Below, one piece after another: positions 1 through 8,199 of a DNA stretch of 42,611 nucleotides. The notes under the pieces are model-generated. The model was given only the letters and a program-made list of their open reading frames with translations, had not been told where the DNA came from and searched no databases. Every line of letters starts with the position of its first letter. Position 1 is the stretch's first letter. The stretch is taken from the NCBI GenBank assembly GCA_937934295.1, contig CALHAI010000019.1:1-42611 (forward strand), given 5' to 3'. A program made the translations under genes and the position numbers. The DNA is from an uncultured Blastocatellia bacterium (GTDB taxonomy: Bacteria > Acidobacteriota > Blastocatellia > HR10).

Positions 1-2
1 CC

Positions 3-59
3 ATTGACAATGTGAAGGTGACGTGCGTCGTCCCGGTCTGCAACGTGTGTGCGCGCTGA
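3..59 (+). CDS. Possible C-terminal tail of an upstream gene (partial)
   Basis: The third forward frame is open from the window edge to a TGA at 57-59. It encodes about 18 residues ending VTCVVPVCNVCAR. The Val/Cys-rich beta-like tail would suit the end of a secreted protein, but 18 residues cannot be assigned. It may be chance. Confidence 0.2.
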   Translation: MDNVKVTCVVPVCNVCAR

Positions 60-315
60 GTGCAAGAGCCCAGACGGTTTTGTCGGGTCGTCACGCTGAA
101 CGGCGACGGGGGTGTGGGATTTGGGCGAGGTGGCGATGGTCATGCCGGCGTGGCGGAACAACGAGGTGGCGGCCATTTGGGGACGGCGGGGAACGTCGTC
201 GTCCCGCCGGATGTGAGGGCGAGGCTGACAGACCCGAGGGCCGACTCCGGTGACCTCGCCACTTGCGCGGAGTGGTCTCCACCTCCTTGTCCGCGTCATC
301 CGCCTGCTTGTGAGG
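60..315. other. Intergenic stretch without a recognisable gene
   Basis: Short open frames exist on both strands, but their translations are rich in Gly, Arg and Pro with no family resemblance, and none has a convincing ribosome binding site. I see no RNA gene or strong repeat. The right end leads into the promoter of the quinone oxidoreductase. Confidence 0.5.
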
Positions 316-344
316 TTTCCCGATCGCGCACGGTGGTCTACACT
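316..344 (+). promoter_or_regulatory. Putative sigma70 promoter for the quinone oxidoreductase
   Basis: TTTCCC (316-321) and TACACT (339-344) are separated by 17 bp, giving a short leader of about 30 nt before the start codon at 380. The -10 is good and the -35 is weak, so this is suggestive only. Confidence 0.35.
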
Positions 345-379
345 ACAGCATCTCGCGCGAAGGGATGGAGGGACAAACG

Positions 380-1348
380 ATGAAAGTGATCCGCGTTCAC
401 GAATACGGGGGGCCGGAGGTCTTGCGATATGAAGACGTTCCTCTCCCGGAGCCGGGGCCGGGCCAAGTGCGGGTGAAGATCGAGGCTGTGGGCGTCAATT
501 TCATCGACATCTATCACCGGACCGGCTTGTATCCGAATCCGCTTCCGTTCACTCTTGGAATCGAAGGCGCGGGTATTGTCGAGGCGGTTGGCCCCGAGGT
601 CACGGACGTGCGCGTGGGGGATCGGGTTGCTTACGCGCTCGTGCTCGGGGCTTATGCCGAGCGTGCTCTTGTCCCGGCATGGAAATTAGTCCCTCTGCCG
701 GAAGCGATAGATTTTCCGACGGCCGCTGCGGCGATGGTTCAAGGACTGACGGCGCACTATCTCACCCACAGTACCTATCCGCTCAAGCCGGGCGATACGG
801 TGCTTGTGCATGCGGCGGCTGGGGGAACGGGGCTGCTGATCGTGCAAATGGCGAAACTTCGAGGCGCGCGTGTCATCGGTACGGTCTCGACCGAGGAGAA
901 GGCGCAACGCGCGCGCGAGGTGGGCGCCGATGAAGTGATCCTCTACACGCGGCAGGATTTCGAGGCCGAGGTGAAACGGCTCACTGAGAGACGTGGCGTG
1001 GACGTCGTCTACGATTCGGTCGGTCAGGCGACGTTTGAGAAGAGTTTGAATTGTGTGAGGCCACGCGGTCTGCTCGTGCTCTTCGGCCAGGCGAGCGGTC
1101 CTGTTCCTCCGATCGATCCTCTCGTCCTCTCGGCGAAGGGCTCATTGTTCCTCACGCGACCACACCTGTCTCACTATGTGGCCACGCGGGAGGAGTTGCT
1201 GGAGCGCGCGCACGCCCTCTTTCGGTGGATTCAGGGGGGACAGATACGCCTTCACATCGAGCGCGTCTTTCCCCTCGCCGAAGCCGCCGAAGCCCATCGC
1301 GTCTTGGTCGGGCGGACCTCTATGGGCAAACTCTTGCTCGTCCCTTGA
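380..1348 (+). CDS. qor: NADPH:quinone oxidoreductase (zinc-independent MDR family)
   Basis: Predicted to reduce quinones or enals with NAD(P)H in the cytoplasm. The 322-residue protein opens [15 protein letters not shown], as Qor proteins do. It has the GroES-like N-terminal half with [13 protein letters not shown] and a Rossmann half with the glycine-rich AAAGGTGLL motif. The structural and catalytic zinc ligands of alcohol dehydrogenases are absent, which fits the QOR subfamily. The ATG at 380 is preferred over the in-frame ATG at 365, because the AGGGATGGAGGG purine tract sits just upstream of 380 and conserved sequence begins there. It stands alone on this strand; the next gene is convergent after 30 bp. 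The exact substrate is not determinable. Confidence 0.9.
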   Translation: MKVIRVHEYGGPEVLRYEDVPLPEPGPGQVRVKIEAVGVNFIDIYHRTGLYPNPLPFTLGIEGAGIVEAVGPEVTDVRVGDRVAYALVLGAYAERALVPAWKLVPLPEAIDFPTAAAAMVQGLTAHYLTHSTYPLKPGDTVLVHAAAGGTGLLIVQMAKLRGARVIGTVSTEEKAQRAREVGADEVILYTRQDFEAEVKRLTERRGVDVVYDSVGQATFEKSLNCVRPRGLLVLFGQASGPVPPIDPLVLSAKGSLFLTRPHLSHYVATREELLERAHALFRWIQGGQIRLHIERVFPLAEAAEAHRVLVGRTSMGKLLLVP

Positions 1349-1378
1349 ACGCGAGGGCATACTGGACAGTGTGGCGCT

Positions 1379-2566
1379 TCAACGGAATGAGAGCAGGATC
1401 ACGAGTGCGGCCAAGCTCAGGAATGAGCCGAAGGGCAGCTTGGGGTTGCGCTCGCGTGTCAAGAGCATGAGCGTCACGCCGTAGATCGAGCCAAGCAGCG
1501 AGGCGAGAAAGATCGTCATGAACGCTCCCCCCCATCCCAAGAAAGCGCCGACCATGAGCATCATCTTTACATCGCCGAAGCCCACACCTTCCAGATGGCG
1601 CAGCACGTAGTAGCCCACGCGCGAGAGCCACAGCACGCCGCTGCCGATCGTAGCCCCGACGAGTGCGCCGAGAGCCGAACGCGCCCCAGATGCTGCCAGC
1701 GAGGCGTCTTCGCGCCCAAGCGCGATGAAGACTCCCGACAGGCCAATCGCCAGAAGGAGTGCTGCCCATTCGGGAGACCACGGCTCTTGACGCCCCTCAT
1801 CGCCGGCGTGAGCGTCCGCAATCCTCTCACACGGCTCCGGAGTTGGACCGGATTCGGCCAACGGGCATTCTTCTCGGATGGGCGAAGGCGCAGAGGATCT
1901 CCCCCCATTCGCGTGAGAGGCCTCCAACTCCTCAAGCCTACGCCCGAGCAGTCGGTAATCCATGCGTTCCAGGAGGAAGAGCAGCAAGCTGCTCCCCAAG
2001 ATGAGCACGGCGCCCACGCCGAGCGCGTGATCTGAGAGGAATCGTGTCGACTCAGAGCGGAAGACGAGATGATGGGCTTCCAGGATCTTCTCCGGCGGCA
2101 CGAGTGCGCGGAGTCCGACGGCCAGCACGAATCCCGGATAGGTGATGGCGTCCGGCAGCAGGCGATGGCGCGCATCAATCACGGCGAGGGCGAGGAGCAT
2201 GCTCACGAACACGGCATCCGGCACGAAAGCCCAACTCCATCCGTGTTCCCAGGCCAACAGGGCGAACATGAGTGCTGTTCCGGCTTCGACAGCCGGATAG
2301 AGCCAGGAGATGGGTTGACGGCACGCCCGGCAACGCCCTTTCAGAAGGAGGAAGCTGAGGAGCGGGATATTGTCCCGCCATCGGAGGGGTGTGCCACAGT
2401 GGGGGCAGTGCGATCTGGGGCGCACGATAGACATGCGGCGCGGGACGCGATAGATCACGACATTCAGGAAGCTACCCACAGCGAGCCCCAAGAGGGACGC
2501 CACAAGGAGCAGGAGCGCGAGCGGGACTCCCTCGCCCGTCACCGTGTGCGACGCCTCTTGCCACAT
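1379..2566 (-). CDS. pilD: Prepilin peptidase / N-methyltransferase with an enlarged middle
   Basis: A membrane aspartyl protease that cleaves type IV prepilin leaders and, in this family, usually N-methylates the new end. From the ATG at 2566 the protein has 395 residues. The zinc-binding CPHC (C54, C57) and CRAC (C79, C82) pairs lie in the cytosolic methyltransferase domain. The catalytic aspartates are in VIDARHRLLPD (D131) and GVGFGDVKMM (D332). In typical PilD/GspO proteins these aspartates are about 65 residues apart; here they are about 200 apart, separated by an insert with extra hydrophobic segments and a charged linker around 205-268. A longer start at 2617 would overlap the divergent glycosyltransferase. 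A GTG about nine codons inside the gene is also possible. No pilin genes are adjacent. Confidence 0.9.
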   Translation of the reverse strand: MWQEASHTVTGEGVPLALLLLVASLLGLAVGSFLNVVIYRVPRRMSIVRPRSHCPHCGTPLRWRDNIPLLSFLLLKGRCRACRQPISWLYPAVEAGTALMFALLAWEHGWSWAFVPDAVFVSMLLALAVIDARHRLLPDAITYPGFVLAVGLRALVPPEKILEAHHLVFRSESTRFLSDHALGVGAVLILGSSLLLFLLERMDYRLLGRRLEELEASHANGGRSSAPSPIREECPLAESGPTPEPCERIADAHAGDEGRQEPWSPEWAALLLAIGLSGVFIALGREDASLAASGARSALGALVGATIGSGVLWLSRVGYYVLRHLEGVGFGDVKMMLMVGAFLGWGGAFMTIFLASLLGSIYGVTLMLLTRERNPKLPFGSFLSLAALVILLSFR

Positions 2567-2609
2567 GCCGGAGGCATCTTGTATGGTTGCCCTTGGACTT
2601 GTCAAGCCG

Positions 2610-3734
2610 ATGCGCATTCTTCAGGTTTGCTCAGCGATGGAGATTGGCGGCGGCGAGCTTCACGTCGCCGATCTGGTGGCGGGATTACATGAGCGCGGAC
2701 ACGAAGTGCATGTGGCCGTGCGCCCGGGCAGCCCGCTTCTTGAGCGCGTACATTCGCACATCGTGGCAGCGCACGTCTTGCCGTTGCGGAATTCGCTCGA
2801 TGGGCTTTCGGCCTATCGGCTGAGCCGCGTGATTCGCGATCACGCCATCGAGATCGTCCACGCGCATCTGGGACGCGATTACCTGCCGGCGATCGCTGCC
2901 GCGCTTTGGTCCGGGCGCGCGCGCGCGATCCTCACTCGGCATCACTATCTCCCGCTGCGGCGCAACGTCCTCTCTCGGGCCGCTCTTCGGCGTGCGGAGC
3001 GGATCATCGCCGTCTCCGAATTCGTGCGTCGGGGTCTTCTCGCCCAATTCGGTCTTCCTGAAACGCAGGTGGTGACCATCCCGAATTGGGTGAGAGGCGA
3101 AGATATCGCGCCGCTGCCTGAGCGCGCCAAAGCGCGCGCGCGCCTGGGATTGACTCGACCCCTGGTGATCACGACCGTCGGGCAACTCGCCCCGGCCAAA
3201 GGGCAGGAGGATTTCCTGCGCGCCGCCGCCCTTCTTGGTCGGGCGGATTGCGAATTCCTGATAGTCGGTGCGGCTTCAGCGAAACAGCGGGCGTTCGAAG
3301 GGCGGCTGCGGCGACTGGCGCGCGAGCTCGGTCTGCGGGTGCATCTCCTCGGGCATGTGGACGACCTGCGCCCGGTGTGGGCAGCAAGTGATCTCTTTGT
3401 CCTCCCTTCGCATGGCGAGGGCTTTTCGCTCGCGCTCGTCCAGGCGATGGCGGCCGGCGTCCCCGTCATCGCCTTCGCGGCCGGAGGCCCGGCTGAGATC
3501 ATCGTTCACGGTGAGACGGGATTCCTGGTCCCTCCGCGCGATGTGAGGGCTCTGGCCGAGTGCATCTGGAAGCTGCTGGAGGATCCCGAGCGGCGCGCGC
3601 GCGTCGCCGAAGCTGCTGGTGCGGCTGTGCGGCAACGCTTCGATCGAGCGCGCATTCTCCGTCAGATCGAATCCGTGTACGAAGCCGCATGCGATCGCAC
3701 CGTCTCGCTTCGATCGCACGCTCTGGCCAAATGA
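2610..3734 (+). CDS. GT4-family glycosyltransferase (GT-B fold)
   Basis: A retaining, nucleotide-sugar-dependent glycosyltransferase of 374 residues, probably acting on a surface glycan or lipid carrier at the inner membrane face. It opens MRILQVCSAMEIGGGELHV, typical of GT4 enzymes with the GGxE acceptor-side loop. The C-terminal half has VGQLAPAKGQEDFL and the donor-binding SHGEGFSLALVQAMAAG segment with the EGF(x)7E-like pattern. The ATG at 2610 matches where family homology begins, although the frame extends upstream to a GTG at 2544 inside the divergent pilD. The Nudix gene follows after about 10 bp, so the two are probably co-transcribed. Donor and acceptor cannot be told from sequence. 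Confidence 0.88.
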   Translation: MRILQVCSAMEIGGGELHVADLVAGLHERGHEVHVAVRPGSPLLERVHSHIVAAHVLPLRNSLDGLSAYRLSRVIRDHAIEIVHAHLGRDYLPAIAAALWSGRARAILTRHHYLPLRRNVLSRAALRRAERIIAVSEFVRRGLLAQFGLPETQVVTIPNWVRGEDIAPLPERAKARARLGLTRPLVITTVGQLAPAKGQEDFLRAAALLGRADCEFLIVGAASAKQRAFEGRLRRLARELGLRVHLLGHVDDLRPVWAASDLFVLPSHGEGFSLALVQAMAAGVPVIAFAAGGPAEIIVHGETGFLVPPRDVRALAECIWKLLEDPERRARVAEAAGAAVRQRFDRARILRQIESVYEAACDRTVSLRSHALAK

Positions 3735-3744
3735 GGGGATGCCT

Positions 3745-4290
3745 ATGGAGGAGCACGTGCGCGAGATTCGATTGGAGACGCAGCGCCTCTACACAGGGCG
3801 AGCCGTCTCCCTCGATGTGGACCGCATTCGCTTGCCCAGCGGGCGCGAGACGACGCGCGAGATCGTGCGCCATCCTGGATCGGTTGTCATCGTGCCGGTG
3901 CTCGAGGATGGGCGCGTGCTCCTGATCCGCCAGTTTCGATACGCTGTGGGCGAAGTCCTCTGGGAGCTGCCGGCCGGAACGCTTGATCGCGCGGCCGAGA
4001 GTCCGCAGGCGTGCGCTCATCGGGAACTCGAAGAGGAGACCGGCTATTGCGCCGAGCGCATGATCCGCCTGGGAGAATTCTTCACCGCCCCGGGGTTCAC
4101 CGACGAGCGGATGCACGTGTTTCGGGCCGAGGGATTGCATCCGACGACGCAACAACTCGATAGCGACGAGCTGATTGAAGTCTTCCCGCTGTCCTGGGAC
4201 GACATCGAGGAGAAAGTGCGCGCGGGAGAGATTCGCGATGGCAAGACGTTGGCCGCGCTCTACCTACATATGCTCGCGCGCCGGACGTGA
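3745..4290 (+). CDS. Nudix hydrolase, ADP-ribose pyrophosphatase-like
   Basis: A soluble Mg-dependent hydrolase expected to split ADP-ribose or a nucleotide sugar into two phosphates. The protein has 181 residues, usual for NudF-type enzymes. The Nudix box is clear (AGTLDRAAES then RELEEETGY), preceded by the FRYAVGEVLWELPAG stretch that marks the ADP-ribose branch. The first box segment has six residues between its Gly and Glu instead of the canonical five. The ATG at 3745 is chosen because GAGGGG at 3733-3738 gives six bases of spacing; the ATG at 3739 abuts that site. The gene lies about 10 bp after the glycosyltransferase, which fits a nucleotide-sugar housekeeping role, but that is inference. 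Confidence 0.88.
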   Translation: MEEHVREIRLETQRLYTGRAVSLDVDRIRLPSGRETTREIVRHPGSVVIVPVLEDGRVLLIRQFRYAVGEVLWELPAGTLDRAAESPQACAHRELEEETGYCAERMIRLGEFFTAPGFTDERMHVFRAEGLHPTTQQLDSDELIEVFPLSWDDIEEKVRAGEIRDGKTLAALYLHMLARRT

Positions 4291-4372
4291 GTGACGGGCT
4301 TGCTGCCCTTACGGCTTGATTTCTCGATCGGGCGCCGATATGTTCTCCCGGTGAGGCAGCACGGAGGGAGCG

Positions 4373-5530
4373 ATGAAGAGATATCGCCCGCGATGGGGAT
4401 TGAGCATCCCTGTCCTGACCATCGTGGATGAGGACGGGCGCCTTGTGGAATCCGATCAGCGACGCCTCTTCCGCTACCTCGTCCAATCCGGATTCGGAGC
4501 GGACATCCTCTTCGGTTTGGGGACGACGGGCGAATGGAATCGAATCTCGCCGTCGCAACGAGAACGCCTCATCGCGCTCGCCATCGAGGAGCGGCGGGCG
4601 ATCAACGAGCGATTGCGTCAGCTCGGGCGCTCGCCGGTCGAAGTCTGGGTGGGCGTGACGGGACGGACGCGCGCGGAGACGCTCAGGAGCTTGGCGCTGG
4701 CGCTGGAGCTTGGTGCCGATGCCGGGGTGATCGCTCCGCTCTCGATCGAAGACATCGGCGAGGTGGTCTCGTTCTTCCATCGCGAGGTGACGCCGCTCTT
4801 TGAGCGAAAAGGGCGCGAGCTGCCGCTTCTGCTCTACGATAACGCGGAGATCGCCGTTCATCCGAGAATCCCCCACATTCGCACGCGCGATGTGAAGCGG
4901 CTCAGCCGTCTCTCCTACATCTGCGGGATCAAGGTGACGGCTCCGCGAAAGGTGCTCGGCCACTATACGAAAGCAGCGCTCCATTTCAACGAGAGGGGCG
5001 AGTTCGGGATCTACGTGGGCGAAGCGATGCTGATCTTCGATCTGTTTCGGCCGACGCGCGGCTTCCTCGGGAAGATTCGCGAGTACTGGAACCTCTACCT
5101 CTTGCATCATGCCCTGCCGATCGGGGTCGTTGCGGGTCCGGCCAATGTCTTCCCACGCGAGTGGCAGAAAGCGTGGCGCGCGTGCTCGGCAGGTGATGAG
5201 GTATTGATGCATCGGTATCGGCGGTTGCTCGGGGCGTTCGAGCGCCTCAGCACATTCGAGGAAGGCGGGCGACCGGTCCTCAAACTCATCGCCGCCATGA
5301 AATACGCTCTCGCTCTCGAGGGGATCATCACAAGCGTCCATGTCGCATGGGGCACGCCCGCTCTCACCGCGGAACAGAAGAGCATCTTCGCCGAGCGCTA
5401 CGCGCGACTGAAGGAAGAGATTCGCGCGCAGACCGATCCCCTCTGGCGCTCGCGGGCGGAGGAGGAAGATCGCGCGGCCTTCTCGGAGGATGCGGCGCTC
5501 CCGCCATATGAGGCGGAAGCGACACGATGA
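4373..5530 (+). CDS. Dihydrodipicolinate synthase (DapA/NAL) family protein
   Basis: A class I aldolase-type lyase of 385 residues. The family signature GTTGE is at 50-54, the catalytic tyrosine in LLLYDNAE is Y155, and the Schiff-base lysine in GIKVTA is K187. It is about 90 residues longer than true DapA (about 290), with a charged helical tail and long loops, and the DapA region is divergent. It is therefore more likely a side-branch family member (sugar-acid or 2-oxo-acid lyase) than the lysine-pathway enzyme. The start has a good ribosome site (CACGGAGGGAGCG then ATG). It follows the Nudix gene by 82 bp and precedes the khtT-like gene by 21 bp. No neighbour reveals the substrate. Confidence 0.82.
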   Translation: MKRYRPRWGLSIPVLTIVDEDGRLVESDQRRLFRYLVQSGFGADILFGLGTTGEWNRISPSQRERLIALAIEERRAINERLRQLGRSPVEVWVGVTGRTRAETLRSLALALELGADAGVIAPLSIEDIGEVVSFFHREVTPLFERKGRELPLLLYDNAEIAVHPRIPHIRTRDVKRLSRLSYICGIKVTAPRKVLGHYTKAALHFNERGEFGIYVGEAMLIFDLFRPTRGFLGKIREYWNLYLLHHALPIGVVAGPANVFPREWQKAWRACSAGDEVLMHRYRRLLGAFERLSTFEEGGRPVLKLIAAMKYALALEGIITSVHVAWGTPALTAEQKSIFAERYARLKEEIRAQTDPLWRSRAEEEDRAAFSEDAALPPYEAEATR

Positions 5531-5551
5531 CGCGACGAGGAGGAAGACGCT

Positions 5552-6040
5552 ATGGCCGTCATCTCCGAAGTCGACCTGCCCGGCGTCGGGCGAAAGTATG
5601 AGATCACGACCTACGAACGCGATCGCTTCACGATCGTCATCCATCACAGCGGCATCCGCGAGATCTACATTTACCGCGATGGCGACCCCGATCCCCTCTT
5701 CGCCGTGGAGCTGAGGGATGATGAAGCGCGGCAGATCGGCTCGATCCTCGCCGGCGCCTTCTTCCGACCGAAGGCTGTGGAGAATCTGGAGGTCATCCTT
5801 CAGGAGCTGCGCATCGAATGGTTTCGACTGGATGCCCGCTCTCCCGTCGTCGGCAAGAGTATCGGCGAGCTGGGCATTCGCAAGCGAACGGGCGTCTCCG
5901 TGATCGCCATCATCCGCGAGCCGGAGAGCGTGCCCAATCCTTCGGCCGAAGAGGTCTTGCACGCCGGCGATACCATCGTCGTCCTTGGCAAGCAGGAGGG
6001 GTTTGAGGCGCTGCGTCGGCTCATCGAAGCAGCGCTCTGA
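5552..6040 (+). CDS. khtT: KhtT-like regulatory subunit with a TrkA-C/RCK_C domain
   Basis: The 162-residue cytosolic protein pairs with the antiporter encoded next. An N-terminal KhtT-type domain (residues about 1-75, opening VDLPGVGRKYEI) is followed by a TrkA-C (RCK_C) domain with VVGKSIGELGIRKRTGVSVIA and the AGDTIVVLGK ending. In Bacillus KhtT, the characterised relative, this domain binds nucleotide and gates K+ efflux. The gene follows the DapA-family gene by 21 bp with GAGGAGGAAG upstream. Pairing with the CPA2 membrane protein 139 bp downstream supports the assignment. It is not a full TrkA because no NAD-binding RCK_N domain is present. Confidence 0.85.
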   Translation: MAVISEVDLPGVGRKYEITTYERDRFTIVIHHSGIREIYIYRDGDPDPLFAVELRDDEARQIGSILAGAFFRPKAVENLEVILQELRIEWFRLDARSPVVGKSIGELGIRKRTGVSVIAIIREPESVPNPSAEEVLHAGDTIVVLGKQEGFEALRRLIEAAL

Positions 6041-6179
6041 TGGCGAGTTCGAGGGGGTGGGGCGCTGATGGCGAACGGACGAAGAGGGGAGCGGCTGCAT
6101 CGAGCATGAGCGATGGCCCGATGCCGGGTGTGCGCAAGGTCGCCCTCACGCTCTCTTCGGGCGACGACGCGTAAGCGAT

Positions 6180-7880
6180 ATGCCGGAACATTCGCTCTTC
6201 CAGAATCTCGGGCTGCTGCTGCTTTTCGGCTTTCTCGGCGGTTGGCTCGCCGCCGGCCGCGGACAATCGGTCATCATCGGGTATATCCTGGTCGGCGCCG
6301 CGCTCGGCCCCAACGCGCTGGGCGTGATCACGGAGACGACGCTCGTGCGCGCGATCTCGGAGTTGGGCATCCTCCTGCTGATGTTCTTCCTCGGCGTCGA
6401 GTTCTCCCTGGAACGCCTCAAGCGCGTGCGCGCCGCGGTCTTGCTGGTCGGGACGGGAGAGCTTTTGGCGAACCTCTCAGTGGGATTTCTGGTCGGCTAT
6501 GCGCTCGGATGGGGGATGATCGAGCGCGCCTTTCTGGCCGGCATCGTCGCCATGAGCAGCAGCGGCGTCGTCGCCAAGCTTCTGATCGAATGGCGCCGCA
6601 CGGCCAATCCCGAAGCCGAAGCGCTCATGGGCATCATGGTCTTCGAGGACTTCATCGCCGTGCTCTATCTGGGTGTGCTCGCAGGCCTCTCCGGCGAAGG
6701 CGCGCGCGCATCGCCTGCGGCGCTCTCGCTTCTGAAGGCGACTGCCTTTTATGCGCTCGTCTTGGGGATGGGGGGGAAGTTTCTCGCTCGCGCGCTGACC
6801 CTCACCCTGCGCTTGAGGTCGGAGGAGTTATTCGCGCTGCTGTGGCTTGCGCTGATCGTCCTGGCTGGCGTCGGAGCGGCACAGTTTGGCTTGGCGCCGG
6901 CCGCCGGAGCTTTCCTGCTCGGTATGATCTCCCCCACGCGCGAGAGCGATCTCGGGGAACGGATCTATGGCCGACTGGAATCGTTCCGTGATGTCTTCCT
7001 CGCCCTCTTCTTCCTCGCCTTCGGCATGCTGCTGGAGCCGGAGAGCCTCAGGCGCGTCCTCCCGCTTGTCCTACTGGTCGTCCCGCTTTCGATCCTGACC
7101 GAAGTGGTGCTCACCTCTTCGCTCGCCTTTTTGGCGGGCTTTCCGGCTCCGGTCGCTCTCGCCATCGGCACGGGGATGATCCCGCGCGGCGAGTACGCGC
7201 TACTTTACGCCGCTTTTGGACAACAGCTCGGCCTCATTCGTTCGGACCTCGTCCAGTTCACGGGCTGGTACGTCTTCGTCATGACGCTTCTGGCGCCCGC
7301 TTTCATGAAGAACACGCGACCGTTGTATCGCGCTCTGCGTCGTCTCATCCCCGCCCCCGTCGCTTTCGCCGGAACGCTCATCTCAACGACCCTACAGCCG
7401 ATGACGGTGTGGACATCACCCGGCGATCTCTCCACCGCCGGGTGCGAATCAGAGGGTGGTTCGCGCGCCCATCGCGGGGGCGAGCACTCACGGATGCTTC
7501 TGGCCATGATCGCGCTGCTGGCTGTGTGTGCGGCGGCGCTCATGACGCACTCGAGGTCAGGGCGTGCGGTCCTTCTCCTGATGGGCCTGCTTTTGCTCGC
7601 GGGAGTTTCACGAGTGCTCCGGCGCACGCTGAAACGGATCGGTGCTCATATGAACCGCTCGCGGTTCCCCACACCCTATGCCGATCCGCACGGCGCGATC
7701 GAATACACGACTCACGTCGCCGTGAGCTTCCTGCTGGTGACGCTGCTCACCGCGGCGCTCTGGAACGATCTCGGTGCATGGACGCTTCTGGGATTTCCCC
7801 TTCTCATCCCCATCCACATCGGGCACGCGTGGATACGCTATCGCGCATGGCATCGGCCCATTCGTCCGAGCGACTCGTGA
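6180..7880 (+). CDS. khtU: KhtU-like CPA2 K+/H+ antiporter with an extra C-terminal membrane region
   Basis: A polytopic inner-membrane cation/proton antiporter of 566 residues. Residues 1 to about 395 form the CPA2 core: a leading helix GLLLLFGFLGGWLAAGRGQ, ISELGILLLMFFLGVEFSL, the MSSSGVVAKLL helix and the FEDF segment where CPA2 carriers keep their acidic transport residue. Known KhtU proteins end near here. This one continues through a polar linker (about 405-440) into about four more hydrophobic segments. The reading frame stays open, so this looks like a fusion or extension and not a frameshift. The start has only a weak ribosome site, and the 139-bp gap from khtT contains no recognised gene. 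Confidence 0.85.
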   Translation: MPEHSLFQNLGLLLLFGFLGGWLAAGRGQSVIIGYILVGAALGPNALGVITETTLVRAISELGILLLMFFLGVEFSLERLKRVRAAVLLVGTGELLANLSVGFLVGYALGWGMIERAFLAGIVAMSSSGVVAKLLIEWRRTANPEAEALMGIMVFEDFIAVLYLGVLAGLSGEGARASPAALSLLKATAFYALVLGMGGKFLARALTLTLRLRSEELFALLWLALIVLAGVGAAQFGLAPAAGAFLLGMISPTRESDLGERIYGRLESFRDVFLALFFLAFGMLLEPESLRRVLPLVLLVVPLSILTEVVLTSSLAFLAGFPAPVALAIGTGMIPRGEYALLYAAFGQQLGLIRSDLVQFTGWYVFVMTLLAPAFMKNTRPLYRALRRLIPAPVAFAGTLISTTLQPMTVWTSPGDLSTAGCESEGGSRAHRGGEHSRMLLAMIALLAVCAAALMTHSRSGRAVLLLMGLLLLAGVSRVLRRTLKRIGAHMNRSRFPTPYADPHGAIEYTTHVAVSFLLVTLLTAALWNDLGAWTLLGFPLLIPIHIGHAWIRYRAWHRPIRPSDS

Positions 7881-7903
7881 TGTCGCCCTCTCGCAGAAGC
7901 GGC

Positions 7904-7933
7904 TTGGGCGCGCTTCGAGCTTCGTTCTATACT
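7904..7933 (+). promoter_or_regulatory. Putative sigma70 promoter for the M48 protease
   Basis: TTGGGC (7904-7909) and TATACT (7928-7933) are separated by 18 bp. If used, transcription would begin near 7940, leaving an untranslated leader of about 260 nt. Confidence 0.45.
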
Positions 7934-8199
7934 GGTATTTGGCATGGCAACGCCCCATGGGCTATGGAAAGGGAAGGATCGAACCGGAGGAACTGCGTGG
8001 CGTTCAGGTCGGAAGGCACGCCGATTCGATGTCGCTGCTGGGGGCCCGGCTTATATCCGCGCACGCTGAGGATGGGCTTGGAGAGGAACGGACGAGGAAA
8101 GAATGCGGGTGAGGGTGGGAATTGGCGCGAGGCCGCTTCGGAAGGAGAAACCCATTGGGGGAGCTGGGGCATCTCAAAGGCAGGAAAGGAGGTGGCACG
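7934..8199 (+). promoter_or_regulatory. Long 5' leader of the M48 protease gene
   Basis: About 260 bp with no credible gene lie between the putative promoter and the start at 8200. An in-frame extension to 8122 exists, but the strong AAGGAGGTG site immediately upstream of 8200 and the signal peptide starting there argue against it. I could not match the leader to a known riboswitch. Confidence 0.35.

Noticed and set aside
1349..1378. Transcription terminator between qor and pilD
   Set aside because: The 30-bp gap has no stable hairpin or T-run.
2915..2927. Alternating GC runs (2915-2927, 3593-3603, 38072-38083) as possible Z-DNA or repeat elements
   Set aside because: GCGCGC is common throughout the coding sequences here, encoding Ala/Arg-rich stretches, so it reflects composition and not distinct elements.
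4097..6100. 667-codon open frame on the minus strand across the dapA-like and khtT genes
   Set aside because: It lies antisense to two clearly conserved genes and has no family motifs; GC-rich shadow frame.
7934..8199. A cobalamin, c-di-GMP or SAM riboswitch in the M48 leader
   Set aside because: I could not find the conserved core boxes of these classes by eye.
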